Source: an uncultured Bacilli bacterium (lineage in GTDB: Bacteria > Bacillota_I > Bacilli_A > RF39 > UBA660). Taken from it: DNA of 10,445 bases. Below the pieces are notes generated by a model. The model worked only from the letters and a program-made list of their open reading frames with translations. It searched no databases and was not told the origin of the DNA. This document shows positions 1 to 6,442 of the stretch, piece after piece. The stretch covers positions 1 to 10,445 of the forward strand of contig CANRJI010000029.1 in assembly GCA_947630885.1 (NCBI GenBank), given 5' to 3'. Both the position numbers and the translations under genes were made by a program. Position 1 is the first letter of the stretch; each line of letters starts with the position of its first letter.

Positions 1-81
1 TTTACTCGAGCTGATTATGAAAAATTTATCGATGAATATGAAATGAGAATGCTTGTTTGCAGTAAAAAAAGAAGTCGTTAA
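1..81 (+). CDS. C-terminal end of an unidentified protein (partial)
   Basis: The first 27 codons of the window are open and end in TAA at 79-81, 15 bases before the rbfA start. The 26 visible residues are charged and end in a basic tail (SKKRSR). Gene order in relatives would suggest infB or a small ylxP-type gene ahead of rbfA, but the visible tail does not resemble the usual end of IF2 or of YlxP as I recall them, so I leave it unnamed. The short gap to rbfA suggests it is in the same operon. Confidence 0.6.
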   Translation, partial: FTRADYEKFIDEYEMRMLVCSKKRSR

Positions 82-96
82 TAAGGAGAGTAAATT

Positions 97-441
97 ATGA
101 GTATAAAATTAGATAGATTAGGTCATATTTTCACTGAAGCAATATCAAAAATTTTAAGTGAAGAAGTAAAAGATGATGATATAAAATTCGTAACTATTAA
201 TGCTGTCGAAATATCAAGTGATTTATCGTATGCTAAAGTATATTTTACTAACCTTATCGATAGTGACAGAGAAAAAGTAACTACTGCCTTAAATAGGGCA
301 AGTGGTTTCATTAGAGGAAAACTATTTGATATGGTTGAAATTCGTAAAATGCCCGAATTAACTTTTGTATATGATGAATCAATTGAATATGGAAACAAGA
401 TCGAAAAAATAATTGACAAAATCAATAAGGAGGATAAGTAA
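97..441 (+). CDS. rbfA: 30S ribosome-binding factor RbfA
   Basis: RbfA is a small KH-fold protein that binds the immature 30S subunit and helps 16S rRNA 5'-end maturation, notably during cold adaptation. The 114-residue length is normal for the family. Family signatures are visible: the 'EISSDLSYAKVYFT' strand in the middle, and the C-terminal 'MPELTFVYDESIEYGNKI' block that matches the usual R-x-x-P-E-L-x-F-x-x-D-x-S pattern. The ATG is preceded by AAGGAGAG at 83-90. The stop overlaps the next start by one base (TAATG), so translation of the two is probably coupled. It is the first complete gene of a five-gene translation/repair operon. Confidence 0.95.
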   Translation: MSIKLDRLGHIFTEAISKILSEEVKDDDIKFVTINAVEISSDLSYAKVYFTNLIDSDREKVTTALNRASGFIRGKLFDMVEIRKMPELTFVYDESIEYGNKIEKIIDKINKEDK

Positions 442-1391
442 TGAACAATATTATTGACGAAATTCAAAAAAGCAATAATATTGTTTTGCTTTGTCATGAA
501 AATCCAGATGGTGATGCTCTAGGAAGTATTATTGCTATGTATCACGCCTTAAAATCCCTTAATAAAAAAGTTGATATGATTGCTCGTGATATGCCAAGTA
601 AATTTACTTATCTAGCTGGATTCCAAGATATCAAGTCATCAAGTGATAAAAGTTATGACCTAGCAATTATTTTAGATACACCAAAATTGGAAAGAGTAAA
701 CTCTTCTTTTATCCTTGATCAAGTAAAGAAAATAGTTGTTATTGATCATCACCTCAGTAATAGTAGTTATGGCGATATAAATTATGTTGAGCAATTACCC
801 TCTTGCTGCGAATTAGTATATCATTTACTAAAACAAATGAATATTAAAATTGATGAATTAATTGCTAACGCTCTTTGTACAGGAATATTAACCGATACCG
901 TAGGGTTATCAACTGAAAATGTTTCATCACCAACTTATCAAATAATCTGGGAATTAAGTCAAATCATAAATGTTCCTAAAATCTATAAAAAGGCTTTAGG
1001 AACCATTACCAAAAAAGAGTTTGAATTAAAAAAAATAGCTACCGCCAATTTAGAATTTTATAAAGAAGGCCAAATAGCTGTAACTCATATTACCGATTCC
1101 GATTTACAAAGTGTAGGCCTAACGCAAAATGACGATGGCATACTATCACGACTTGGTAAGGAAATTCAAGGCGTTGAAGTATATATTTACATTAGAAATT
1201 ATCAAAATCGAAGAAGAGTATCGCTTCGCTCTAATAATGTTGATGTTAATGCCGTTGCTTCCTTATTTGGTGGTGGTGGCCACATTTTAGCCGCGGGTAT
1301 CGTAACCGATATGTCTTACTCTGAACTAAAGTCAAAATTAATTGAAGAAATAGGTAAAGAAATTGATAAGTGGTATTCTAGTAGTAAATAA
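441..1391 (+). CDS. nrnA: DHH/DHHA1 phosphoesterase, NrnA-like (nanoRNase / pAp phosphatase)
   Basis: Members of this family degrade 2-5 nt oligoribonucleotides and in many Firmicutes also dephosphorylate pAp to AMP, in the cytoplasm, using Mn2+. The metal-site motifs are all present: H19, D23 and D25 in 'HENPDGDALGS', D79 in 'ILDT', and the name-giving D102-H103-H104 in 'VIDHHLS'. The DHHA1 substrate-binding domain ends with the 'GGGGH' loop (H281) followed by AAG. The length of 316 residues fits NrnA of Bacillus. AGGAGG at 429-434 sets the ATG start. Location between rbfA and truB is common in Firmicutes. The assignment to NrnA rather than another DHH paralogue is inferred from size and context. 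Confidence 0.9.
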   Translation: MNNIIDEIQKSNNIVLLCHENPDGDALGSIIAMYHALKSLNKKVDMIARDMPSKFTYLAGFQDIKSSSDKSYDLAIILDTPKLERVNSSFILDQVKKIVVIDHHLSNSSYGDINYVEQLPSCCELVYHLLKQMNIKIDELIANALCTGILTDTVGLSTENVSSPTYQIIWELSQIINVPKIYKKALGTITKKEFELKKIATANLEFYKEGQIAVTHITDSDLQSVGLTQNDDGILSRLGKEIQGVEVYIYIRNYQNRRRVSLRSNNVDVNAVASLFGGGGHILAAGIVTDMSYSELKSKLIEEIGKEIDKWYSSSK

Positions 1392-2232
1392 ACCATATGG
1401 TTATACAAGTAGGGATGCTGTCAATATCATCTCCCATAAATTTAATACTCGTAAAGTTGGACATACAGGAACACTCGATCCTATTGCCACAGGTGTTTTA
1501 GTTGTTCCCATCGGAAAAGCACTTAAAATATCGGAATTATTAACTTCTGAAGTTAAAAGCTATCGTGCTCGTGTTATTTTAGGCTACGAGACTGATATGC
1601 TCGATATTACTGGTAAAGAAACAAAAAGAAATATTCCTAATTGTACTAAAGAAGAAATCGAAGAAGTTCTAAGTCACTATCTAGGAAAAAGTCTTCAAGA
1701 AGTTCCTATCTATTCCGCAGTCAAAGTAAATGGAAAAAAACTATATGAATATGCTCGAAGTAATACTAAGGTAACACTTCCTCAGCATGAAATAAACGTC
1801 TATGATTTAAAATTACTTGGTAGCCCCCTTTACTTAAAAGATACAATCGAGTTTGATATCGAATGCACAGTAAGTAAAGGAACATATATAAGAGGCCTTA
1901 TAAGAGATATTGGTCATAGTTTAAATACTTATGGAACGATGAAAGAACTAATAAGAACCAAACAAGGACTTTTTACTATCGAAGATTCATACACCATTGA
2001 CGAAATAAAAAATAATAAATATAAATTATTATCGATAAGAGAAGCACTTCCCAATCTAAAAGTAACCAAAGTAGATGAAAATTTAAGTATCAAAATAAAA
2101 AATGGTCAAGTACTCGATCCTTTTTTTAAAGAAGAAATGTCTCTTATTGTTGATGAGCATAATAAAGAACTTGCTATTTATAAGAAAGATGGAACAAAAG
2201 CAAAACCATATAAGATGTTTGAGGTGGAATAA
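1363..2232 (+). CDS. truB: tRNA pseudouridine(55) synthase TruB
   Basis: TruB isomerises U55 in the T-loop of most tRNAs. The conserved opening 'G-I-L-x-x-x-K-P-x-G-x-T-S' sits at residues 4-16. The catalytic Asp is D39 in 'GHTGTLDPIATGVL'. The later 'KGTYIRGLIRDIG' block is also standard. The 289-residue length is slightly short for the bacterial family but includes the small C-terminal domain. The start is TTG at 1363: the conserved N-terminus begins within four codons and no ATG or GTG is available. The start therefore lies 29 nt inside the previous gene, with only a weak AGGT (1352-1355) as ribosome binding site, so expression probably depends on translation of the upstream gene. The stop overlaps the mutL start (TAATG). 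Confidence 0.95.
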   Translation: MISGILVVNKPYGYTSRDAVNIISHKFNTRKVGHTGTLDPIATGVLVVPIGKALKISELLTSEVKSYRARVILGYETDMLDITGKETKRNIPNCTKEEIEEVLSHYLGKSLQEVPIYSAVKVNGKKLYEYARSNTKVTLPQHEINVYDLKLLGSPLYLKDTIEFDIECTVSKGTYIRGLIRDIGHSLNTYGTMKELIRTKQGLFTIEDSYTIDEIKNNKYKLLSIREALPNLKVTKVDENLSIKIKNGQVLDPFFKEEMSLIVDEHNKELAIYKKDGTKAKPYKMFEVE

Positions 2233-4019
2233 TGAGTAAAATAAAAGTTATGAGCGAGCTATTATCAAATAAGATAGCCGCTGGAGAAGTTGTCGAAAGA
2301 GTAGTTTCCATAGTCAAAGAGCTCGTGGAAAATTCTGTCGATGCTAAAGCTAGTTTTATCAAAATAGATTTAAAAGAAGCCGGCCTTCGAGAAATCGTTG
2401 TTACTGATGACGGTATCGGAATGGATAAAGAAGATGCCCTTTTAGCCTTTCAAAGACATGCCACCAGTAAATTATATACCGATGACGATTTATTTTCCAT
2501 AAATTCTCTTGGATTTCGTGGTGAAGCTTTACCTTCAATCGCGGCAGTTTCCGATGTCGTTTTAAAAACTTGTCAAAAAGATGTTGGATCCCTTGTCCAC
2601 ATTAAAGGTGGAAATATCATCGAAACTAAATCATCAGATTCTCGCATTGGCACTCAAATCACCGTAACTAATATGTTTTATAATACACCAGCTCGATTAA
2701 AACATTTATCTAGTCCTTATGCTGAACTAGCTAACGTTGTCGAATATGTAAACAAAATGGCTCTATCGTATCCGCATATCAAATTTCGCCTTACCAATGA
2801 CGAAAAAGAATTATTAAATACCGATGGAAGTGGAAATCTTCTCAAAGTTATTAAATCAATTTACGGTCTTGACATTGCCAAAAAAATGCTTGAAATTTCC
2901 GCTAGTAACGATGATTATGAAGTATCGGGATATATCTCTTTACCTGAAGTAAATCGTTCTAGTCGTAATCACATGACAGTTTTAGTAAATGGAAGAGTAG
3001 TCCGCAACCAAGTATTAAATAAAGTTATAAATGATGCATATTCATCATTTAAAGAAGATACTAGATATCCCATTGTCGTTATTAAAATAAATACTGACCC
3101 ATCTTTAATTGATGTCAATATTCATCCTTCTAAACAAGATATCAAATTTAGTAATTTTGACGATTTAAAAAATCTCATATCAACATCAATTGTTGATACA
3201 ATAAAAACTAAACTTCTCATACCCAAAATTGAAGTAAAAGAAAGCCCATCTCCTGTATACGAAAACACATCTCTCACTTTAGAAAGAAATATAGTTAGTG
3301 AACCCGTTTCATCAGAATATACAAGCCGTTTAACCAATCTCGTTAATTTTAATGATGATCCTAGTAACGAATTAGATAGTACCGATGAAGATAGTGCTGT
3401 CAAAGAAGAATATATAGAAGAACTTCCAAATGAAAAATTACCTGAATTATATCCTATTGGACTAGCCTTAGGAACATACATTATTTGTGAAAATGAAAAG
3501 GGAATATACCTAATTGATCAGCATGCTGCTCAAGAACGAATTAATTATGAACGCAATTACTATCTTTTAGGTCATCCAACTGGCAATGTTATATCGCCAC
3601 TTATTCCAATCATTATCGAGCTACCTGTCAATGAATTCATTATCGTCAAAGAAAATATCAATATTATTAAAAAACTAAATGTTGAAATAGAAGAGTTTGG
3701 TAGTAGTTCATTTCGTGTTGTAAGCCATCCTACATGGTTTCCTAAAGGTCGTGAAGAAGAAATAATCAGAAGAATTATTGAAGAAGTCAAAGATAAAGGT
3801 AGTTCCTTCGACCTATCTAAATTTAATGATAATTTAGCTAAATTAATCAGCTGTAAAATGAGTGTTAAAGCAAATACTCGCATAACCCTTTCAGCTCAAG
3901 AAGAGATAATAAACGAATTAAGAAAATGTCAAAATCCGTTTAATTGCCCTCATGGCAGACCAACTATTATTCATTTCACTATTTACGAAATTGAAAAAAT
4001 GTTCAAAAGAAGTATTTAA
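2232..4019 (+). CDS. mutL: DNA mismatch repair protein MutL with C-terminal endonuclease motif
   Basis: MutL links mismatch recognition by MutS to strand incision. The N-terminal GHKL ATPase is intact: E30 and N34 in 'KELVENSVDA', 'DDGIGM' at 59-64 and 'GFRGEAL' at 94-100. A Ser/Glu/Asp-rich linker lies at about residues 335-405. The C-terminal dimerisation domain carries the metal-dependent nicking motif DQHA-x2-E-x4-E at 429-440, the 'SCKMSVKAN' block and 'CPHGRP' at 572-577, so this is the endonuclease-type MutL of bacteria lacking MutH. GAGGTGG (2221-2227) precedes the ATG. Two departures from the family: the near-invariant 'VVERP' reads 'VVERV' (22-24), and the Gln of the clamp-binding motif seems absent. 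mutS is not in the window; miaA follows by 26 nt. Confidence 0.97.
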   Translation: MSKIKVMSELLSNKIAAGEVVERVVSIVKELVENSVDAKASFIKIDLKEAGLREIVVTDDGIGMDKEDALLAFQRHATSKLYTDDDLFSINSLGFRGEALPSIAAVSDVVLKTCQKDVGSLVHIKGGNIIETKSSDSRIGTQITVTNMFYNTPARLKHLSSPYAELANVVEYVNKMALSYPHIKFRLTNDEKELLNTDGSGNLLKVIKSIYGLDIAKKMLEISASNDDYEVSGYISLPEVNRSSRNHMTVLVNGRVVRNQVLNKVINDAYSSFKEDTRYPIVVIKINTDPSLIDVNIHPSKQDIKFSNFDDLKNLISTSIVDTIKTKLLIPKIEVKESPSPVYENTSLTLERNIVSEPVSSEYTSRLTNLVNFNDDPSNELDSTDEDSAVKEEYIEELPNEKLPELYPIGLALGTYIICENEKGIYLIDQHAAQERINYERNYYLLGHPTGNVISPLIPIIIELPVNEFIIVKENINIIKKLNVEIEEFGSSSFRVVSHPTWFPKGREEEIIRRIIEEVKDKGSSFDLSKFNDNLAKLISCKMSVKANTRITLSAQEEIINELRKCQNPFNCPHGRPTIIHFTIYEIEKMFKRSI

Positions 4020-4045
4020 AAATTAATATCAAAAGAGGTGATACA

Positions 4046-4927
4046 ATGCCTAAAATTATCGTTATAATAGGACCGACTGGTGTTGGTAAAACCAAATTAT
4101 CCATTTCACTAGCCAAAAAATATCATGGCGAAATTATTAATGGTGATGCCGTCCAAGTCTATAGAGGACTCGATATTGGATCTGCTAAAATCCGTGAAGA
4201 AGAGAAAGAAGGTATAAGGCACCATCTTTTTGATATCAAAAATCCTGATGAAGACTATACCATCTATCATTATCAAAAAAATTGTCGTCAAATAATTGAC
4301 GATATCATAAGTAGGGGAAAAACTCCGATAATCGTCGGAGGAACTGGTCTTTATATCAAGTCAGCACTATATGATTACCATTTGTCTGAAGAATCTCCAA
4401 AAGAAAACTACGACAATCTAAGTACCGAAGAATTATATAATAAGTTAATAAAGTTAGATAAAAATATTGTTATTGATAAAAATAATCGTCGTCGTCTTGA
4501 ACGAGCCTTAAATTACTATAAATCTAATCACGCATCAATAAGTCAAAATAAAACCGATAAACTATTATATGATGCCGTTTTTATCGGCTTAACGACTGAT
4601 CGTGAAAAATTATATCATATTATCGACAAACGTGTTGACCAAATGATTGAAGAAGGTTTAATTGAAGAAGTAAAACCTTTTTATGAGCAAAATATTTATT
4701 CCAAACCACTAACAAGTGCTATTGGCTATAAAGAATTATATAACTATTTTGAAGGTAAATGTTCTCTTCCTGAAGCTATTGCTAAAATTAAACAAAATTC
4801 CCGCCATTATGCTAAAAGACAATATACCTTTTTCCGTAATCAATTAAACGTCAAATGGTTTGATGTTGACTATGATAATTTTAATAATACTACTAAAAAA
4901 GTAATTAGTTACCTTGATAATAACTAA
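4046..4927 (+). CDS. miaA: tRNA dimethylallyltransferase MiaA
   Basis: MiaA transfers a dimethylallyl group from DMAPP to N6 of A37 in tRNAs reading UNN codons. The P-loop 'GPTGVGKT' is at residues 9-16, the substrate loop 'GDAVQVYRGLDIGSAK' at 33-48, and 'GGTGLYIKS' at 98-106. The C-terminal 'AIGYKEL' and 'RHYAKRQYTFFRNQ' blocks are typical. Length is 293, slightly shorter than Bacillus MiaA. AGAGGTGAT at 4034-4042 sets the ATG. The usual D-S-x-Q of the substrate loop reads D-A-V-Q here (A35), a change at a normally conserved Ser; the catalytic Asp (D34) is retained. It is the last gene of the operon: its final codons and stop are part of a terminator hairpin. mutL-miaA adjacency is common in bacteria. 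Confidence 0.96.
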   Translation: MPKIIVIIGPTGVGKTKLSISLAKKYHGEIINGDAVQVYRGLDIGSAKIREEEKEGIRHHLFDIKNPDEDYTIYHYQKNCRQIIDDIISRGKTPIIVGGTGLYIKSALYDYHLSEESPKENYDNLSTEELYNKLIKLDKNIVIDKNNRRRLERALNYYKSNHASISQNKTDKLLYDAVFIGLTTDREKLYHIIDKRVDQMIEEGLIEEVKPFYEQNIYSKPLTSAIGYKELYNYFEGKCSLPEAIAKIKQNSRHYAKRQYTFFRNQLNVKWFDVDYDNFNNTTKKVISYLDNN

Positions 4928-4938
4928 TTACTTTTTTA
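4894..4938. terminator. Bidirectional intrinsic terminator between miaA and gpsA
   Basis: An 18-bp perfect inverted repeat has arms 4894-4911 and 4921-4938 with a 9-base loop. The core reads GTAATTAGTTA / TAACTAATTAC, flanked by an A6 tract on the left and a T6 tract on the right, so each strand gives a stem followed by a U-run. The hairpin contains the last codons and stop of miaA (4925-4927) and the stop of gpsA (4936-4938). It is well placed to end both convergent transcripts. Confidence 0.9.
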
Positions 4939-5907
4939 ATCTTTTTCAATTAAAAATTTATTTAAACTTTCAGCATCTTTTCCTTTAATTACAATATCGT
5001 ATACAAGATTTATAATTGGCATCTTAATTTTTTTATTTTTAAGAAGTTTAGAGATGGCTTCTAATGTATATAAACCTTCAATCGTTGTTTTCTCCTTATA
5101 ATCATTAATTTCTTTAGAGCTTCTTTTTTCACCAATCATTTTCCCAAGTGTATAATTTCTACTTTTGTAAGAAGTACAAGTTAAAAGCAAATCGGCAAAA
5201 CCCGCAAAAGACAAAATTGTCTTCGGATTTCCTCCCAGTGCTTTAATTAAACTTTTAATATCGTGAAGTGACTCTGTTATAAACATGGCACTAGTCGATT
5301 GTGAGTATCCCATTCCATCTAACATCCCTGAAGCAATAGCAATAACATTTTTAATAGCACCACATATTTCAACACCTATAACATCTTTAGTCGGTCTTAA
5401 CTTAACATAATCATTTTGCATTGTCTCAGTAACTAAATCTAAAGCCATACTACTTCTTGTAGCGGCAGCTAATCCAACAGGATTTCTTTTAACAATATCA
5501 ATTGCAAAAGTTCCACCTGATATCACGACAATTTTATCTGTTTTAATATTACTTTTAACAATATCATAAAGGAATTCACAACTATTTTGTTCAATACCTT
5601 TTGAAGCAATACAAATAACTTGCTCATTTTTATAATATTCCTTTAATTCAAGACTCACATCTCTAACAAATTTTGTTGGAACCGCTATAACAATAATGTT
5701 AGCATCTTCCACTAAATCTTTCATCTTTGTTGTTATTACTATATCGTCAGGAATATCAAAATCAATTTTGTCACTTTTTCTTTCTCGGCATAATAATTCT
5801 TTTCCTTCTTCACTATTTGTCCACATCACAACTTTATTATTATTTTCATAAAAAATACTAGCGAGCGCCATTCCATATGCTCCCGTTCCCAATATTGCTA
5901 TTTTCAT
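4936..5907 (-). CDS. gpsA: NAD(P)-dependent glycerol-3-phosphate dehydrogenase GpsA
   Basis: GpsA reduces dihydroxyacetone phosphate to sn-glycerol-3-phosphate for phospholipid and lipoteichoic acid synthesis. The Rossmann motif 'GTGAYG' is at 7-12. 'AVPTKF' (75-80) and 'ASKGIE' (101-106) match the family. The catalytic Lys is K186 in 'GVEICGAIKNV'. 'GFADLLLTCTSYKSRN' (236-251) corresponds to the usual GVGDLxxTCTSxxSRN substrate-binding block. Length (323) is normal. The usual 'SGPSFA' reads 'SGGTFA' (130-135), an unusual loss of the Pro, and the Gly-rich 'GAGSWGTALA' opening is also divergent. The ATG overlaps the upstream stop by 4 nt (ATGA), so it is co-translated with the DUF192 gene. A divergent GpsA is more likely than another dehydrogenase. 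Confidence 0.93.
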   Translation of the reverse strand: MKIAILGTGAYGMALASIFYENNNKVVMWTNSEEGKELLCRERKSDKIDFDIPDDIVITTKMKDLVEDANIIVIAVPTKFVRDVSLELKEYYKNEQVICIASKGIEQNSCEFLYDIVKSNIKTDKIVVISGGTFAIDIVKRNPVGLAAATRSSMALDLVTETMQNDYVKLRPTKDVIGVEICGAIKNVIAIASGMLDGMGYSQSTSAMFITESLHDIKSLIKALGGNPKTILSFAGFADLLLTCTSYKSRNYTLGKMIGEKRSSKEINDYKEKTTIEGLYTLEAISKLLKNKKIKMPIINLVYDIVIKGKDAESLNKFLIEKD

Positions 5908-6218
5908 TTTATTGTCATCTTCTTTCCTATTTCAATATCAAAGTACCCCGAAGGAGTTTCAAAGACCTTTGTTACTTTCTTTTTTGGCCAAATAACTTTC
6001 TTTTTACCTAAATTATTATAATAGAATAGAACTACGTTATCTTTATCACACATAATAACATCAATCTTTTCTTTCATAAAAAAAGTATGAACACTATTAC
6101 ATTTATTAAATAAGATGGCTTTATTAATTCCTTTTTCAAACATAAATCCTTTAAGTCTACTAAAAAAACTTTTACACTCTTTAAGTTCAATTTCTTTATT
6201 ATCATATAATAATTTCAT
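5904..6218 (-). CDS. DUF192 family small protein
   Basis: A 104-residue protein with the DUF192 pattern: an early 'FFSRLKGFMF' (usually R-x-x-GLM), a central 'NSVHTFFMKEKIDVIMCDKDNVVL' region corresponding to the usual V-x-x-F-W/F-M-x-x-x-x-I-x-x-D/M-V stretch, and a late 'ETPSGYFDIEIGKKMTI' (usually E-x-P-A-G-x-x-x-x-x-x-I-x-x-G-D). The biochemical function of the family is not established. Many members are exported, but this one has no signal peptide or membrane segment and looks cytoplasmic. On the - strand, TGGTGGGA (6221-6228) lies just before the ATG. It is the first gene of a two-gene operon with gpsA. Confidence 0.75.
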   Translation of the reverse strand: MKLLYDNKEIELKECKSFFSRLKGFMFEKGINKAILFNKCNSVHTFFMKEKIDVIMCDKDNVVLFYYNNLGKKKVIWPKKKVTKVFETPSGYFDIEIGKKMTIK

Positions 6219-6233
6219 TATCCCACCATAATT

Positions 6234-6262
6234 ATTATATCGGTAACCAAAAGAAATAGCAA
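6234..6262 (-). promoter_or_regulatory. Sigma-A-type promoter for the DUF192-gpsA operon
   Basis: Read on the - strand, TTGCTA (6262-6257) and a consensus TATAAT (6239-6234) are separated by 17 bp. The -10 ends about 15 nt from the start codon region, leaving a short 5' leader with the ribosome binding site. Confidence 0.75.
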
Positions 6263-6285
6263 TACCAAATACTTTACCTTTTTTA

Positions 6286-6309
6286 AAACAATGTTTTTTT
6301 CCATTGTTT
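6286..6309. promoter_or_regulatory. Small dyad (AAACAATG - 8 nt - CATTGTTT), possible operator
   Basis: A perfect 8-bp inverted repeat with arms 6286-6293 and 6302-6309 lies between the two divergent promoters, 24 bp upstream of the -35 of the DUF192 operon. The seven T residues are in the loop, not after the stem, so it is a poor terminator. An operator for a dimeric regulator is the more likely reading, but no regulator can be named. Confidence 0.35.
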
Positions 6310-6352
6310 GGAATTCACATCAAAATATCATTTTTTATTTTAATCTTATATC

Positions 6353-6396
6353 TTAAGAAAATATTAAGAATTTTATAAGATTATATTAAAAACTTT
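6353..6396 (+). promoter_or_regulatory. Four tandem 11-nt repeats, probable OmpR/PhoB-family regulator site
   Basis: TTAAGA (6353), TTAAGA (6364), ATAAGA (6375) and TTAAAA (6386) occur with an exact 11-nt period, one unit per helical turn. OmpR/PhoB-class regulators typically bind such direct repeats. The last unit overlaps the expected -35 position of the protease promoter, which has no good -35 of its own. The VanR-like regulator encoded 1 kb downstream is the obvious candidate binder (inference). The same stretch also has partial dyad symmetry (6343-6356 with 6364-6381). Confidence 0.6.
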
Positions 6397-6408
6397 TACT
6401 ATTCCTTT

Positions 6409-6417
6409 TGCTAAAAT
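6409..6417 (+). promoter_or_regulatory. Extended -10 promoter of the C39-like protease gene
   Basis: TG-C-TAAAAT at 6409-6417 is an extended -10. At 17-bp spacing the -35 position (6389-6394, AAAACT) does not match consensus, as expected of a promoter that depends on an activator. Transcription would begin near 6424, downstream of the ATG at 6422. Confidence 0.6.
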
Positions 6418-6442
6418 ATTTATGTATTTTAGGGAGGAATTT

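Noticed and set aside
123..497. Open frame on the - strand opposite rbfA
   Set aside because: No ribosome binding site or recognisable family; it is the antisense of a clear rbfA with conserved motifs. The same applies to the - strand frames at 2174-2362, 3122-3481, 3572-3883, 4109-4291 and 6672-6857.
6422..6442. Upstream ATG as start of the C39-like protease
   Set aside because: It has no ribosome binding site, would lie at or before the predicted transcription start, and the AGGGAGGA directly before 6443 fits the inner ATG.
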